55,370 nucleotides of DNA from Bacillota bacterium. Its GTDB lineage: Bacteria > Bacillota > Clostridia > Peptostreptococcales > Anaerovoracaceae. The notes beneath the pieces are model-generated. The model saw nothing but the letters and a program-made list of their open reading frames with translations, searched no databases and had not been told where the DNA came from. The DNA lies in assembly GCA_022790955.1 (NCBI GenBank), contig JAAVYD010000067.1, positions 1-55,370 on the forward strand, given 5' to 3'. The stretch's first letter is position 1. Each line of letters opens with the position of its first letter. This document shows positions 18,132 through 27,751 of the stretch, one piece after another. A program made the translations under genes and the position numbers.

Positions 18132-18728
18132 ATGACATCATATAATAAATTACACATTTCTAACTCAATAGAATTAGCGCAGACAGAAGAACGGCTCAGC
18201 AAGAAAAAGGCTGCTGAAATGTTTAAAACCGGTTATCTTGATACGTTAGATGCCGGAACATTTCATGCTCTTGCCAAGATCCACGAATATTTATTTTCGG
18301 AAATCTACAATTTTGCAGGAAAAATCAGAACCGTGAATTTATCAAAGGGAAATTTTCGATTTGCGCCTGTGATATATTTAAATACCGATCTGGAAAGCAT
18401 CGAAGCTATACCGCAATCGACATACGATTAAATCATATAAAAATACGTTGAAATGAACGTAGCGCACCCCTTCCGTGAGGGAAACGTCAGGAGCATGAGA
18501 ATATGGCTGGATCTGATATTAAAACAGGAACTTAACCAGGTTATAAATTGGAGCAAGGTCGATAAAAACGATTATATGCTTGTAATGGAAAGAAGCCCCG
18601 TTAAAGATACAGAAATAAAAATCCTTCTTAAAGAAGCTCTCACGAGCGATATCTATAATATAAAAATCTATATGAAAGGAATCGACGTTAGCTATTACTA
18701 CGAGGGATATTCGATTTATAAAACATAA
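18132..18728 (+). pseudogene. fic: Fic-domain protein gene broken by two in-frame stop codons
   Basis: The frame runs on in one phase from 18132 to 18728 but is cut by TAA at 18429-18431 and TAA at 18438-18440. Without them it would give about 198 residues: an N-terminal helical part (IYNFAGKIRTVNLSKGNFRFAP) and the Fic motif [14 protein letters not shown]. Fic enzymes move AMP or another nucleotide part onto target proteins. The two stops look like GAA-to-TAA and AAA-to-TAA changes within an expected EIIKKYVEMN helix. The core motif reads GNVR where GNGR is expected, which by itself would harm activity. AAAGGTTTG precedes the ATG. No partner antitoxin is seen. Most likely a decayed toxin gene; recoding is unlikely but not excluded. 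Confidence 0.85.
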
Positions 18729-18773
18729 AATTTATGATTTTTTAATAATTATTTTATCTATACCGCGCACATC

Positions 18774-18802
18774 AAAAAGCAGACGTTAAAGCCTGCTTTT
18801 TT
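18774..18802 (+). terminator. Intrinsic terminator after the fic remnant
   Basis: AAAAAGCAG (18774-18782) pairs with CTGCTTTTT, ending in a T-run at 18797-18802. It lies 45 bases past the last stop of the fic frame. Confidence 0.75.
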
Positions 18803-18808
18803 CATTTA

Positions 18809-18831
18809 TTAACCCGTTGTGATATTAAATT
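18809..18831 (-). repeat. Dispersed CACAACGG element, copy 2
   Basis: Its reverse complement matches 22 of 23 bases of copy 1 at 116-138. It faces copy 3 (19028-19045) in inverted orientation, so the two bound a 237-base AT-rich, gene-free stretch. Confidence 0.5.
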
Positions 18832-19027
18832 GGCTTGTTTTAGCAGTATTATAAACAATAAATAATATTTAATGTTATCAATAACGCAATATACTTCTAA
18901 ACAATAAAAGTGATTTATAGTAAAATTGCAAAATAACTCATTAGATAATCATACTATTATAAATTAATTCTGTATACTGTATTGATTTTTGTTTATGATA
19001 CAATATATTGATATTTAGCATCTAATT
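18832..19027. other. AT-rich stretch between two inverted CACAACGG copies
   Basis: About 200 bases, extremely AT-rich, without a reading frame. Bounded by inverted copies of the dispersed repeat, it could be a small non-autonomous element, but no target-site duplication was recognised. Confidence 0.35.
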
Positions 19028-19045
19028 TTTATTAGCACAACGGAT
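19028..19045 (+). repeat. Dispersed CACAACGG element, copy 3
   Basis: TTTATTAGCACAACGGAT: shares TTA-x-CACAACGG with the other copies but diverges after the core. It lies about 30 bases past the stop of the EFR1 gene at 19077. Confidence 0.4.
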
Positions 19046-19076
19046 TTTATTAATATTTTTATATTTCCGCCTGTTT

Positions 19077-19847
19077 TTATTTTAATACAAACAGCTCGTT
19101 CTCTTTTCTCCCCGAACAGACTTTTTTCATTTTCAACGCCGCTGCCGCTACCATGGCGCTGTTTACTTTTCTCGCATTTTTAGGGCATTTTGCCGCGCAG
19201 CGCATACAATAAATACATTTATCGCTGTCCGCAGTTTTCAAATTTTCTTTGCTTATAGCTCCCACAGGGCAGTTTCGGGCGCAAAGCCCACAGGAAACAC
19301 AGCTATTATCCGCTTTCGGTACCAGACCTGAGCTTCCCGCTTTTTTATACGGGCGATTTCCCGGTATCTCGCTTACAGACGCGCTGATTTGTCTGTCTTC
19401 AATCTTATCTAAAATTATATGGGCAAAATCCTCAAGCTCTTTTTTATCCTGTTCGTCGGGTCTGCCTGCCGCATATTGATGCATTATAGAGTGTTCGGCG
19501 ACGGCAGCAATAGCAGCGATCACATTAAAACCGCATTCTTCTGCGGCGTCTTTAAGCTCTATAAGCGTATCTTCGTAAGCACGGTTTCCGTACACGCACA
19601 CTAAAACGCACTTTGCGCCGTTTCCGCTGATCTTTTTAAGCCGCCGGACCGCAATCTCAGGCACACGTCCGCCGAATGAAGGCACGGCTATTAACGCCGT
19701 ATTCTCATTTTCAATAACTTCGGTACGTTCCTCGTTTCTGTCCGATAAGTCTATTTTTTCCAAAGGCAGCCCCCATTCGGCAGTTATTATATCAGCGACT
19801 TTCTGCGTCCCGCCGGTAGGGCTGAAAACTATCTGTACTATCTTCAT
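19077..19847 (-). CDS. EFR1-type protein: flavodoxin-like domain with two 4Fe-4S clusters
   Basis: 256 residues. The N-terminus (QIVFSPTGGTQKVADII) is the FMN-binding loop of the flavodoxin-like EFR1 family. Near the C-terminus two ferredoxin motifs, CVSCGLCARNCP and CIYCMRCAAKCP, each hold four cysteines for a 4Fe-4S cluster. The protein should shuttle electrons in the cytoplasm of an anaerobe; the partner is unknown. AGGAG precedes the ATG at 19847. It has a perfect-consensus promoter (19888-19916) that overlaps the promoter of a divergent Rrf2 regulator, a strong hint of control by that protein. Confidence 0.9.
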   Translation of the reverse strand: MKIVQIVFSPTGGTQKVADIITAEWGLPLEKIDLSDRNEERTEVIENENTALIAVPSFGGRVPEIAVRRLKKISGNGAKCVLVCVYGNRAYEDTLIELKDAAEECGFNVIAAIAAVAEHSIMHQYAAGRPDEQDKKELEDFAHIILDKIEDRQISASVSEIPGNRPYKKAGSSGLVPKADNSCVSCGLCARNCPVGAISKENLKTADSDKCIYCMRCAAKCPKNARKVNSAMVAAAALKMKKVCSGRKENELFVLK

Positions 19848-19887
19848 ATGTATTTCTCCTGTAATTTTTAATACTACATCTTTAAAA

Positions 19888-19916
19888 ATTATATTCGCTC
19901 CCTGGTATAATGTCAA
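19888..19916 (-). promoter_or_regulatory. Consensus promoter of the EFR1 gene
   Basis: On the minus strand TTGACA (19916-19911), 17 bases, TATAAT (19893-19888): a perfect match to the sigma-A consensus at both hexamers with ideal spacing. Such a strong promoter usually needs repression, and a regulator gene lies immediately beyond it. Confidence 0.85.
19903..19911 (+). promoter_or_regulatory. Extended -10 promoter of the Rrf2 gene
   Basis: TGGTATAAT (TG-N-TATAAT) on the plus strand, about 60 bases before the Rrf2 start. Its -10 hexamer shares base 19911 with the -35 box of the divergent EFR1 promoter, so polymerase binding at one should hinder the other. No good -35 is present, as expected for an extended -10 promoter. 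Confidence 0.55.
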
Positions 19917-19970
19917 GATTTACAGCGCAGTTCACATATGATAAACTAAACAATCAGGAGGAACAAACCC

Positions 19971-20396
19971 ATGCGCATAAGTACCAAATGTTCCGTTGCA
20001 GTCCATTGTCTGCTGTTTATTTATGAATACGGGGAAAACCGCAAAGTTACAAGCGAACTTCTGTCGCTGTCCACGGGGAGCAATCCCGTGACGGTCAGAA
20101 ACATTCTCAGCGCACTTAAAAAGGATAATATCATTTCCGTAAGATCCGGGACCGGAGGGGCGGCGATCATATGTCCTGTTAATGAAATAACATTGTATAG
20201 AGTATGCAGGGCTATTGATCCCGATTTTCTTTCCAAGCTCATAGGCATCCATAATATGGCATCGCCTCTTTGCCCTATTGGTAAAAATATACATACCGTG
20301 CTGGACGTTTCTTATAAAAAAATTTCAGACGAGCTGAGCGAAAGTCTTAAAAAGATAACTCTCGAAGATATTATTAATGATTATCATAATATATAA
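19971..20396 (+). CDS. Rrf2-family transcription regulator
   Basis: 141 residues, typical length. MRISTKCSVAVHCLLFI is the family's N-terminal helix; the winged helix-turn-helix follows (VTVRNILSALKKDNIISVRSGTGGA), then a dimerization helix. Members such as IscR and NsrR sense Fe-S clusters or nitric oxide through three clustered cysteines. Here the usual CX5-7CX4-5C cluster is absent (a single Cys in SPLCPIG), so it resembles the YwnA-like branch. AGGAGG lies just upstream of the ATG. It is divergent from the EFR1 gene, which it probably represses along with itself. Confidence 0.9.
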   Translation: MRISTKCSVAVHCLLFIYEYGENRKVTSELLSLSTGSNPVTVRNILSALKKDNIISVRSGTGGAAIICPVNEITLYRVCRAIDPDFLSKLIGIHNMASPLCPIGKNIHTVLDVSYKKISDELSESLKKITLEDIINDYHNI

Positions 20397-20434
20397 AAAA
20401 CAGGAGCTTCAAAGTAAAAACTCCAAAACTCCTG
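20395..20434 (-). terminator. Terminator of the aldolase gene
   Basis: On the minus strand AGGAG...CTCCT with a long partly paired loop is followed by TGTTTTTTATA. It sits between two convergent genes. On the plus strand the tail GGTTTATTTTAATATT is T-rich, so it may also stop the Rrf2 transcript. Confidence 0.65.
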
Positions 20435-20456
20435 CTCGGTTTATTTTAATATTGAT

Positions 20457-21104
20457 TTATTTTAATCCTGCGTTTTCCCAGTCCTTTTTAAACTGTTCTA
20501 TGCCTTTATCCGTGAGCTGATGATTAAACATCTTCTTGAGTACTCCGAAAGGAATAGTTGCTATATCTGCGCCCGCTTTTGCACACTGGATTACGTGCAT
20601 CGGCGTCCTTATGCTCGCCGCGATTATGCGGGTTTCTATCATATAGATGGAGAATATCTCGGCAATCTCCTCCACCAGCTTTACACCGTCGTTGCCGACA
20701 TCATCCACACGACCCACGAACGGGCTTACATAAGTCGCGCCCGCTTTCGCCGCCAGCAGAGCCTGGTTAGCCGAAAATATCAGCGTTACATTTGTCGCTA
20801 TGCCTTCTTTAGAAAGGACGTTTACAGCTTTAATGCCTTCTTCTGTCATAGGAACTTTAATGGTAATGTTTTTATGAATGCCGCTTAGCTCGCGGGCTTC
20901 TTTTATCATGCCTTCTGCATCGTCCGAAAGCACTTCAGCGCTTATAGAGCCGTCAACGATATCCGTGATCTCTTTTACCACAGTTTTAAAATCCCTGCCT
21001 TCCTTAGCTATAAGGCTCGGATTCGTAGTAACGCCGGAAAGCACGCCCCAGGAAGCCGCTTCCTTTATCTCGTCTATATTTGCAGTATCTATAAATATAT
21101 CCAT
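20457..21104 (-). CDS. talC: Transaldolase-like fructose-6-phosphate aldolase
   Basis: 215 residues, the length of the short TalC/FSA class. [16 protein letters not shown] and [13 protein letters not shown] are the family start; the Schiff-base Lys is K83 in [18 protein letters not shown] and the [15 protein letters not shown]-terminal motifs are also present. Members either cleave fructose-6-phosphate to dihydroxyacetone and glyceraldehyde-3-phosphate or act as true transaldolases in the pentose phosphate pathway; the sequence does not separate these. The gene lies 21 bases downstream of gdhA on the same strand and may be co-transcribed. Confidence 0.92.
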   Translation of the reverse strand: MDIFIDTANIDEIKEAASWGVLSGVTTNPSLIAKEGRDFKTVVKEITDIVDGSISAEVLSDDAEGMIKEARELSGIHKNITIKVPMTEEGIKAVNVLSKEGIATNVTLIFSANQALLAAKAGATYVSPFVGRVDDVGNDGVKLVEEIAEIFSIYMIETRIIAASIRTPMHVIQCAKAGADIATIPFGVLKKMFNHQLTDKGIEQFKKDWENAGLK

Positions 21105-21125
21105 ATTTCACACTTCCCGTCCGGT

Positions 21126-22469
<1,344 letters not shown>

Positions 22470-22811
22470 TTATTTACTTCCTTTCTGTATATACTACATT
22501 TCAATTTATGTTATATAAATACTCAGAGTTTATGCCCTGTCTTAAACAAAAGCAAATATACTAAACTTCACCGCAAAATCTAAAGCGATAAACTTATTTT
22601 ACTGAGCTTTATAATAAATCATTGCTTGTATATAAAGTATAGCTATAAATCCACTGTTTGAATAGCAAAAAATGTTCTTTCGTGTTCAAAAATACAAGTT
22701 TCTTCAGATACAATTTATTGATAAAAATCCGCTCTTTTCATTAATATATCCTGAATTTTTATGCCGGTGAAATTATACTTCTAAAATAAATCTATCGCAA
22801 CACTCAAACCT
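22470..22811. other. AT-rich region upstream of gdhA
   Basis: About 340 bases without a reading frame. It must hold the gdhA promoter on the minus strand; TATACT near 22640 and TATAAT-like words are present but none has a convincing -35 at proper spacing. Confidence 0.4.
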
Positions 22812-22845
22812 AAAAAAACGGAAACAAAACCCGCGTTTGTTTCCG
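22812..22845 (-). terminator. Strong intrinsic terminator without an obvious gene
   Basis: Perfect 10-bp stem CGGAAACAAA (22845-22836) with TTTGTTTCCG (22828-22819), followed on the minus strand by TTTTTTTAGG. The ABC operon upstream already has its own terminator at 23063-23098, so this one may end a short transcript of about 200 bases starting within 22850-23060. A small hairpin TTCCCCGTGAGGGGAA lies just before it. Confidence 0.7.
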
Positions 22846-23062
22846 CATATTCTATGCCATATATTCCCCTCACGGGGAAGTTTTATCGTTATTATATTAA
22901 TATTAATGCAACTGCACAGATGCATTTTAAATAAATTAAAACGCATCAAATAAGAGTGAATCTTTGTTTTGTAAAAAATAAATATATCCTGCAATTAAAG
23001 CCTGAATATACTATAATGTTAGCAGGCAAAAAGATATGACCGTTCCATATGAACAAAGAATT

Positions 23063-23098
23063 AATCCCCGGATCGCAGCAGCGTACAATCCGGGGATT
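23063..23098 (-). terminator. Terminator of the ABC importer operon
   Basis: Perfect 11-bp stem AATCCCCGGAT (23063-23073) with ATCCGGGGATT (23088-23098), 33 bases past the ATPase stop. T-rich sequence follows on both strands (minus AATTCTTTG, plus CTTCTTTTCTTTT), so it may act in both directions. Confidence 0.75.
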
Positions 23099-23130
23099 CT
23101 TCTTTTCTTTTAAAGTAGCAAAGCCGTCTT

Positions 23131-23925
23131 CTAAGACAGCAGCGCTTTATCGTCACTGAATTCTTCACCGCTGACTTCTTCAAACTTCTGCAGCAGATCC
23201 TCTACCGTCAGCTTCTTCTTTTCCTCGCCCTTTATATCTATAACGATTTTACCCTCGCTCATCATGATAAGCCTGTTGCCGTGAACTATGGCATCCCTCA
23301 TATTATGGGTTACCATCATAGCGGTGAGATTTTCTTCACCTATTATCTTATCTGAGATTTCTAATACCTTGGCAGCCGTTTTCGGATCGAGAGCCGCCGT
23401 ATGCTCGTCTAAAAGCAGCAGCCGAGGACGCTGAAGCGTCGCCATAAGCAGAGTAAGAGCCTGTCGCTGACCGCCGGAAAGCAGCCCTACTTTAGCGCTG
23501 AGTCTTTCTTCAAGTCCCAGATCGAGCTCTCTAAGCATTTCCTTATATCTTTCCTTTTCTGCTTTTGTTATGCCCCACATCAGGCTCCTTCTTTTTCCTC
23601 TGCGCATAGCAAGCGCCAGATTTTCCTGGATCTCCATAGTAGCCGCCGTTCCAGTCATAGGATCCTGGAATACTCTGCCCAGATATTTTGCCCGTTTGTG
23701 TTCAGGCATGCCCGTTACATCTATATCGTCTATAAATATAGAACCGGAATCTACGGGCCACACTCCTGCTACCGCGTTCAGCATGGTGGACTTGCCGGCT
23801 CCGTTTCCTCCGATAACGGTAACGAAATCCCCGTCTTCAAGTTTAAGGCTGACGCCGTTTAATGCTTTTCTTTCGTTTATAGTGTCTTTATTAAAAGTTT
23901 TATATATATTCCTAATTTCAAGCAT
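23131..23925 (-). CDS. ABC importer ATP-binding protein (TrpXYZ-like family)
   Basis: 264 residues. Walker A GGNGAGKS (39-46), signature LLSGGQRQ, and Walker B LLLLDEHTAALD. The DEHTAALDP variant is characteristic of ATPases paired with PF04392-type binding proteins and two-domain-like permeases in Firmicutes, some of which are controlled by tryptophan T-boxes. The ATG overlaps the permease stop codon by one base (TAATG), so translation is coupled. The cargo is probably an amino acid or aromatic compound, but no T-box is visible here and the ligand is open. Confidence 0.88.
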   Translation of the reverse strand: MLEIRNIYKTFNKDTINERKALNGVSLKLEDGDFVTVIGGNGAGKSTMLNAVAGVWPVDSGSIFIDDIDVTGMPEHKRAKYLGRVFQDPMTGTAATMEIQENLALAMRRGKRRSLMWGITKAEKERYKEMLRELDLGLEERLSAKVGLLSGGQRQALTLLMATLQRPRLLLLDEHTAALDPKTAAKVLEISDKIIGEENLTAMMVTHNMRDAIVHGNRLIMMSEGKIVIDIKGEEKKKLTVEDLLQKFEEVSGEEFSDDKALLS

Positions 23926-24854
23926 TACTCTCCAGCTCCTCTCCTTGCCGCTTTATAAAACGACGTTTTCCATTTTCCTTTGAGATAAGGAACCGCGAGG
24001 AATATCGCTACTACGACAGCAGATATCAGCTTTGTGTTCCACGACGGAAAACCAAGCCATAAAGCGAACGTTATTACAAAATAATAAACGATTGCCCCGA
24101 TAACCGAAAATACCAATTTACCTATAAAATTCAGATATTTTCCGAGCAGCGCTTCGCCCAAAACCTGTCCTATTATTACAGCTGCAAGACCTATTACGAT
24201 AGCGCCTCTGCCCATATTTACATCTGCGTTGCCCTGATACTGAGCGATAAGCCCGCCGGATAATCCCACAAGCCCGTTTGATATCGAAAGACCTATGACT
24301 TTCGCGGTATTAGTATTAATTCCCTGCGCCCTGGACATATTCTCGTTGCAGCCCGTAGACCTGATGGTAAAACCCTGTTCCGTCCCGAAATACCAATATA
24401 AAATAATAGTAATGATAGCAAGAAAAATCAGGGATACCACCATTGTATGCGATATATGACGAAGGGAAACTACAAGATTATATTTGTCTACGCTGACCGC
24501 TACGTTTGATTTATCCATAACGTTCATATTAATGGAATACAGAGCTATCTGGCTCAGGATGCCCGCCAGGATATCCGGTATTCCCAAAACTGTATGAAGT
24601 ATTCCCGTAACAAAGCCTGCCGCCACGCCTGCAAGACAAGCAAAAATGAGCGCCACACCCGGAGAATAGCCGTTAATAATACACATTACCGCTACTGCGC
24701 CCCCGAACGCAAGGGAACCGTCTACGGTAAGATCGGCAAAATCAAGAATTTTGAATGTTATATAAACACCTATGGCCATTATGCCCCACAGCATGCCCTG
24801 CGCCACGGCAGGAGGCAGATTTCCGACCAAAGCCGTAATGCTGGAATCTAACAT
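23925..24854 (-). CDS. ABC importer permease (TrpY-like, BPD_transp_2 family)
   Basis: 309 residues with about eight to nine membrane segments. MLWGIMAIGVYITFKILDFADLTVDGS and the GLVGLSGGLIAQYQGNADVNMGRG segment are signatures of the branched-chain/ribose-type permease family found with PF04392 binding proteins. The start at 24854 follows GGAGGAAGAAAAT; in-frame extensions to 24869 and 25010 are possible but less well placed. It forms the membrane channel for the ATPase downstream and the two binding proteins upstream. Confidence 0.88.
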   Translation of the reverse strand: MLDSSITALVGNLPPAVAQGMLWGIMAIGVYITFKILDFADLTVDGSLAFGGAVAVMCIINGYSPGVALIFACLAGVAAGFVTGILHTVLGIPDILAGILSQIALYSINMNVMDKSNVAVSVDKYNLVVSLRHISHTMVVSLIFLAIITIILYWYFGTEQGFTIRSTGCNENMSRAQGINTNTAKVIGLSISNGLVGLSGGLIAQYQGNADVNMGRGAIVIGLAAVIIGQVLGEALLGKYLNFIGKLVFSVIGAIVYYFVITFALWLGFPSWNTKLISAVVVAIFLAVPYLKGKWKTSFYKAARRGAGE

Positions 24855-25438
24855 ATTTTCTTCCTCCATTAATATAATCAACACACTCAAAAATCGGTAA
24901 AATTCAGCGGATAAAATGTAATGGAATGCGTTATCGTCCTTGACGGGTAATAAGCCCGTCTGCGTTCTCCTCGCCCATTTTGTTAAAACACAGTAAAAAG
25001 AATAATACAAACTATGTTTTTAGTTATGTAAAGAAACAAACGTACAAAATGGGACAGCATAGCAGAGCAATATATGAATTAAAAGCTCTGCGAAGAAGTG
25101 CAGTAAGTTTGATAAGAACGATTTTGTCACATCGCATTTTCTCTGCTTCCTTTTTAACGATTCTCAAGTGCAGCGACTATAGGATCTTTAGTAAATTTAT
25201 TGTTTTATAATACTATTTCTTGATAAAAAACTTTTTATGCGATATACTACGCCGCCGCGCCTGTGCGCGCCAAAAAAAGTATTGACAACATTCTCGGCGG
25301 CTTTGCCGCCAGACCGCATTCTGCAGCTTCATAAAACGATTTAATCCGTTTATGAATAATTAGTATAAATTGCAAAATAGCGGTAGTAATACTACCGCAT
25401 TTTGCGTATTTACAGTTTTGCTTAATTAGTATATTATA
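24855..25438. other. Long gap between binding protein and permease genes
   Basis: 584 bases without a credible gene. It contains the terminator of the first binding-protein gene (25372-25405), a GC-rich island at 25250-25315 with self-complementary runs (GCGCGCCTGTGCGCGC; GGCGGC-TTT-GCCGCC), then AT-rich DNA up to the permease. The permease must therefore be reached by read-through or by a promoter in this gap. Confidence 0.5.
25372..25405 (-). terminator. Terminator after the first binding-protein gene
   Basis: Long inverted repeat of 15-16 pairs: GCAAAATAGCGGTAGT with ACTACCGCATTTTGC, loop AAT. On the minus strand AATTTATAC follows. It is 34 bases past the stop at 25439, so it would limit transcription into the permease and ATPase genes. 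Confidence 0.65.
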
Positions 25439-26452
25439 CTATTCTGCCTCGTCTGTTTTGATCGCATCGTAGCCTTCAGGGATAGTGATACTCAAAGCCT
25501 GAGCGATAGTCGGATTGTAAAGTTTCTTAAATTCCTTTGCTGTTTCTATAGGCATATCCTTAGGATCTTTACCATCCTTTAAGATTTCGGCAGCCATTTC
25601 GCCTGCTCTGTAACCGATATCATAATAACTTATTGATAATGTTGCTACGCCGCAGCCCTTACAGATGCCTTCTTCGCCTGCGATAACAGGAATCTTGGCA
25701 GGAGTCGCGATATTATTTACGATCTCTGTATTGTTTGCCATTGTATTGTCTGTAGGAATGTAGAGAACGTCGCATTCTTTAACAGCATTCGATACTACAG
25801 CCTGAATTTCGTTTGAATCCGCCGCTGAATATTCCTTGCACTCGATGCTCATATTTGCAAGTTCTTCTTTTACTTTATTGATCTGATATATTGAATTAGG
25901 TTCGTTGGAACAATATAATAAGCCTACCATCTTAGCATCGGGAACGATCTCCTTGATCATAGCCGCCTGTTGTTCGAGAGGCGCCAGATCTGAAGTACCT
26001 GTGATATTTTTACCTGTGGAGCCTGTCCAGTCGCTTATATCCAGCGCAGTAGCGTAATCTGTAACAGAAGTCGCTACGATAGGAATATCTGCGGTAGCCG
26101 CAGCAGACGCCTGCAGAGAACCCGTTGCATTAGCCATTATTAAATCTACATCTGATGCTACAAAGCCCGCCGCAATAGTTGAACAGTTTGCAGCCTCGCC
26201 CTGAGCGTTCTGAAGATCAAACTTTACATTATCTTTGCCGAGCTTTTCTTCAACAGCCGCCTGAAAGCCTTTTGTTGCTTCATCTAACGCCGGATGCTCA
26301 AGCTGCTGGCATATACCGATTGTATAAGACGCATTATCTCCGCCGCCTGAAGCTGATCCTGCCGGCTTGTTATCATCGCCGCAGCCTGCCATAGTTGCTA
26401 TAACCAACGCTAACACCATTATGAGCGATGCTGATTTGTTATACTTTTTCAT
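25439..26452 (-). CDS. ABC substrate-binding lipoprotein (PF04392 type), copy 1
   Basis: 337 residues. Lipobox MAGC after a classic signal peptide. The mature part (YTIGICQQLEHPALDEATKGF, then ANCSTIAAGFVASDVDLIMANATGS, GLLYCSNEPNSIYQINKVKEEL and CDVLYIPTDNTMANN) matches the ABC_sub_bind (TrpX) family. It is nearly the same protein as the one encoded at 26684-27679, so the pair arose by recent tandem duplication. GGAGGG lies 5 bases before the ATG. Both probably feed the permease at 23925-24854. Differences are concentrated in the signal region and a few loop positions, which may change ligand range. Confidence 0.9.
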   Translation of the reverse strand: MKKYNKSASLIMVLALVIATMAGCGDDNKPAGSASGGGDNASYTIGICQQLEHPALDEATKGFQAAVEEKLGKDNVKFDLQNAQGEAANCSTIAAGFVASDVDLIMANATGSLQASAAATADIPIVATSVTDYATALDISDWTGSTGKNITGTSDLAPLEQQAAMIKEIVPDAKMVGLLYCSNEPNSIYQINKVKEELANMSIECKEYSAADSNEIQAVVSNAVKECDVLYIPTDNTMANNTEIVNNIATPAKIPVIAGEEGICKGCGVATLSISYYDIGYRAGEMAAEILKDGKDPKDMPIETAKEFKKLYNPTIAQALSITIPEGYDAIKTDEAE

Positions 26453-26502
26453 TTTTCCCTCCGTGTGAATTATTTTTTAATTGTGCCGCCGCCTTTTTCA
26501 CG

Positions 26503-26526
26503 GTTATGTAATAAAGTCATAAAGCT
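26503..26526. repeat. 24-base leader repeat, copy A
   Basis: The sequence from GTTATGTAATAAAG to CATAAAGCT is identical at 27728-27751. Both copies lie between the binding-protein start codon and a T-tailed hairpin, showing that the duplication that made the two genes included their 5' regions. Confidence 0.8.
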
Positions 26527-26560
26527 AAAAAAAAGCCTATCCTATCGTGAGGATAGGCTT
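26525..26560 (-). terminator. Hairpin with T-run in the leader of binding-protein copy 1
   Basis: Perfect 10-bp stem AAGCCTATCC with GGATAGGCTT, followed on the minus strand by TTTTTTTTAGC. It is 124 bases past the stop of copy 2 and 73 bases before the start of copy 1. It could end the copy 2 transcript or act as an attenuator of copy 1. Confidence 0.75.
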
Positions 26561-26683
26561 TAGACAACTTACGGCGCTGCACTTAATAATATAATTATAA
26601 TTATTTCGCTTTTGCAAGTCAATCACTAAATACATATATAATCAAATCAATTTTTAATTTATCAGTAAATCTGTAATTCGCGC

Positions 26684-27679
26684 TTATTCTTCGAGAGCAG
26701 TATAGTCTTCAGGAATTGTGATCTTAAGAGCCTGAGCGATAGTCGGGTTGTAAAGTTTCCTGAATTCCTTTGCTGTTTCTATCGGCATGTCTTTAGGCTC
26801 TTTACCATCTTTTAAGATTTCGGCAGCCATTTCGCCCGCTCTGTAACCGATATCATAGTAGCTTATGGATAACGTCGCTATACCGCAGCTTCTGCAAGGG
26901 CCTTCTTCTCCCGTGAAAACAGGAACTTTAGCAGGGCCTGCAACATTATTTATTATCTCAGTGTTATTTGCCATTGTGTTGTCAGTAGGAACATAGAGAA
27001 CGTCGCATTTCTTAACTGCATTTGATACGACAGCCTGAATTTCGTTTGAATCAGCTGCGGAATATCCCTCGCATTCTACGCTCATCTTTCCAAGTTCTTC
27101 TTTTACTTTATTAACCTGATATATAGAATTAGGCTCGTTAGAGCAATATAATATACCAACTTTCTTAACATCAGGCACAAGCTCCTTAATCATAGCCGCC
27201 TGTTGTTCGAGGGGAGCCAGATCCGAAGTACCTGTAACATTTTTACCTGTGGAGCCTGTCCAGTCGCTTATATCCAGCGCAGTAGCGTAATCTGTAACAG
27301 AAGTCGCTACAATAGGGATATCCGCAGTGGCTGAAGAACATGCCTGCAGAGAAGCTGTCGCATTAGCCATTATAAGATCTACCTTTGACGCAACAAAACC
27401 CGCCGCAATAGTTGAACAATTTGCAGCCTCGCCCTGAGCATTCTGAAGATCAAACTTTACATTATCTTTGCCGAGCTTTTCTTCAACAGCCGCCTGAAAG
27501 CCTTTCGTCGCTTCATCTAATGCCGGATGCTCAAGCTGCTGGCATATCCCGATCGTATAAGCTGCTTTTCCGCCGCCTGAAGCTGATCCTGCTGCCTGGT
27601 TATTACCACAGCCTGCCATAGTCATTATAACTAATGACAGCACCATTATAATCGATGCTAATTTGCTGTACTTTTTCAT
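26684..27679 (-). CDS. ABC substrate-binding lipoprotein (PF04392 type), copy 2
   Basis: 331 residues, lipobox MAGC, same family and layout as copy 1. Long stretches are identical (for example DNVKFDLQNAQGEAANCS and TDNTMANNTEI). It differs at the tail (PEDYTALEE) and at cysteines (GPCRSCGIATL where copy 1 has GICKGCGVATL). GGAGGG is 5 bases before the ATG at 27679; the in-frame extension to 27745 runs through the leader and is not coding. Being the upstream copy, it may be the parent of the duplication, but this cannot be shown from the sequence. Confidence 0.9.
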   Translation of the reverse strand: MKKYSKLASIIMVLSLVIMTMAGCGNNQAAGSASGGGKAAYTIGICQQLEHPALDEATKGFQAAVEEKLGKDNVKFDLQNAQGEAANCSTIAAGFVASKVDLIMANATASLQACSSATADIPIVATSVTDYATALDISDWTGSTGKNVTGTSDLAPLEQQAAMIKELVPDVKKVGILYCSNEPNSIYQVNKVKEELGKMSVECEGYSAADSNEIQAVVSNAVKKCDVLYVPTDNTMANNTEIINNVAGPAKVPVFTGEEGPCRSCGIATLSISYYDIGYRAGEMAAEILKDGKEPKDMPIETAKEFRKLYNPTIAQALKITIPEDYTALEE

Positions 27680-27727
27680 TTTTCCCTCCATATTTATCAA
27701 ATTTAAGATCGCGCCGCCTTTTACGCT

Positions 27728-27751
27728 GTTATGTAATAAAGTCATAAAGCT
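27728..27751. repeat. 24-base leader repeat, copy B
   Basis: Identical to 26503-26526; see copy A. Confidence 0.8.

Noticed and set aside
18809..19045. Complete insertion sequence between the inverted CACAACGG copies
   Set aside because: The segment is only 237 bases and contains no transposase frame; kept only as a repeat.
22773..22994. 73-codon minus-strand frame upstream of gdhA
   Set aside because: A strong terminator hairpin lies inside it and there is no ribosome binding site.
26453..26683. T-box riboswitch ahead of the binding-protein genes
   Set aside because: The T-tailed hairpin fits, but no conserved T-box sequence or specifier stem was found upstream.
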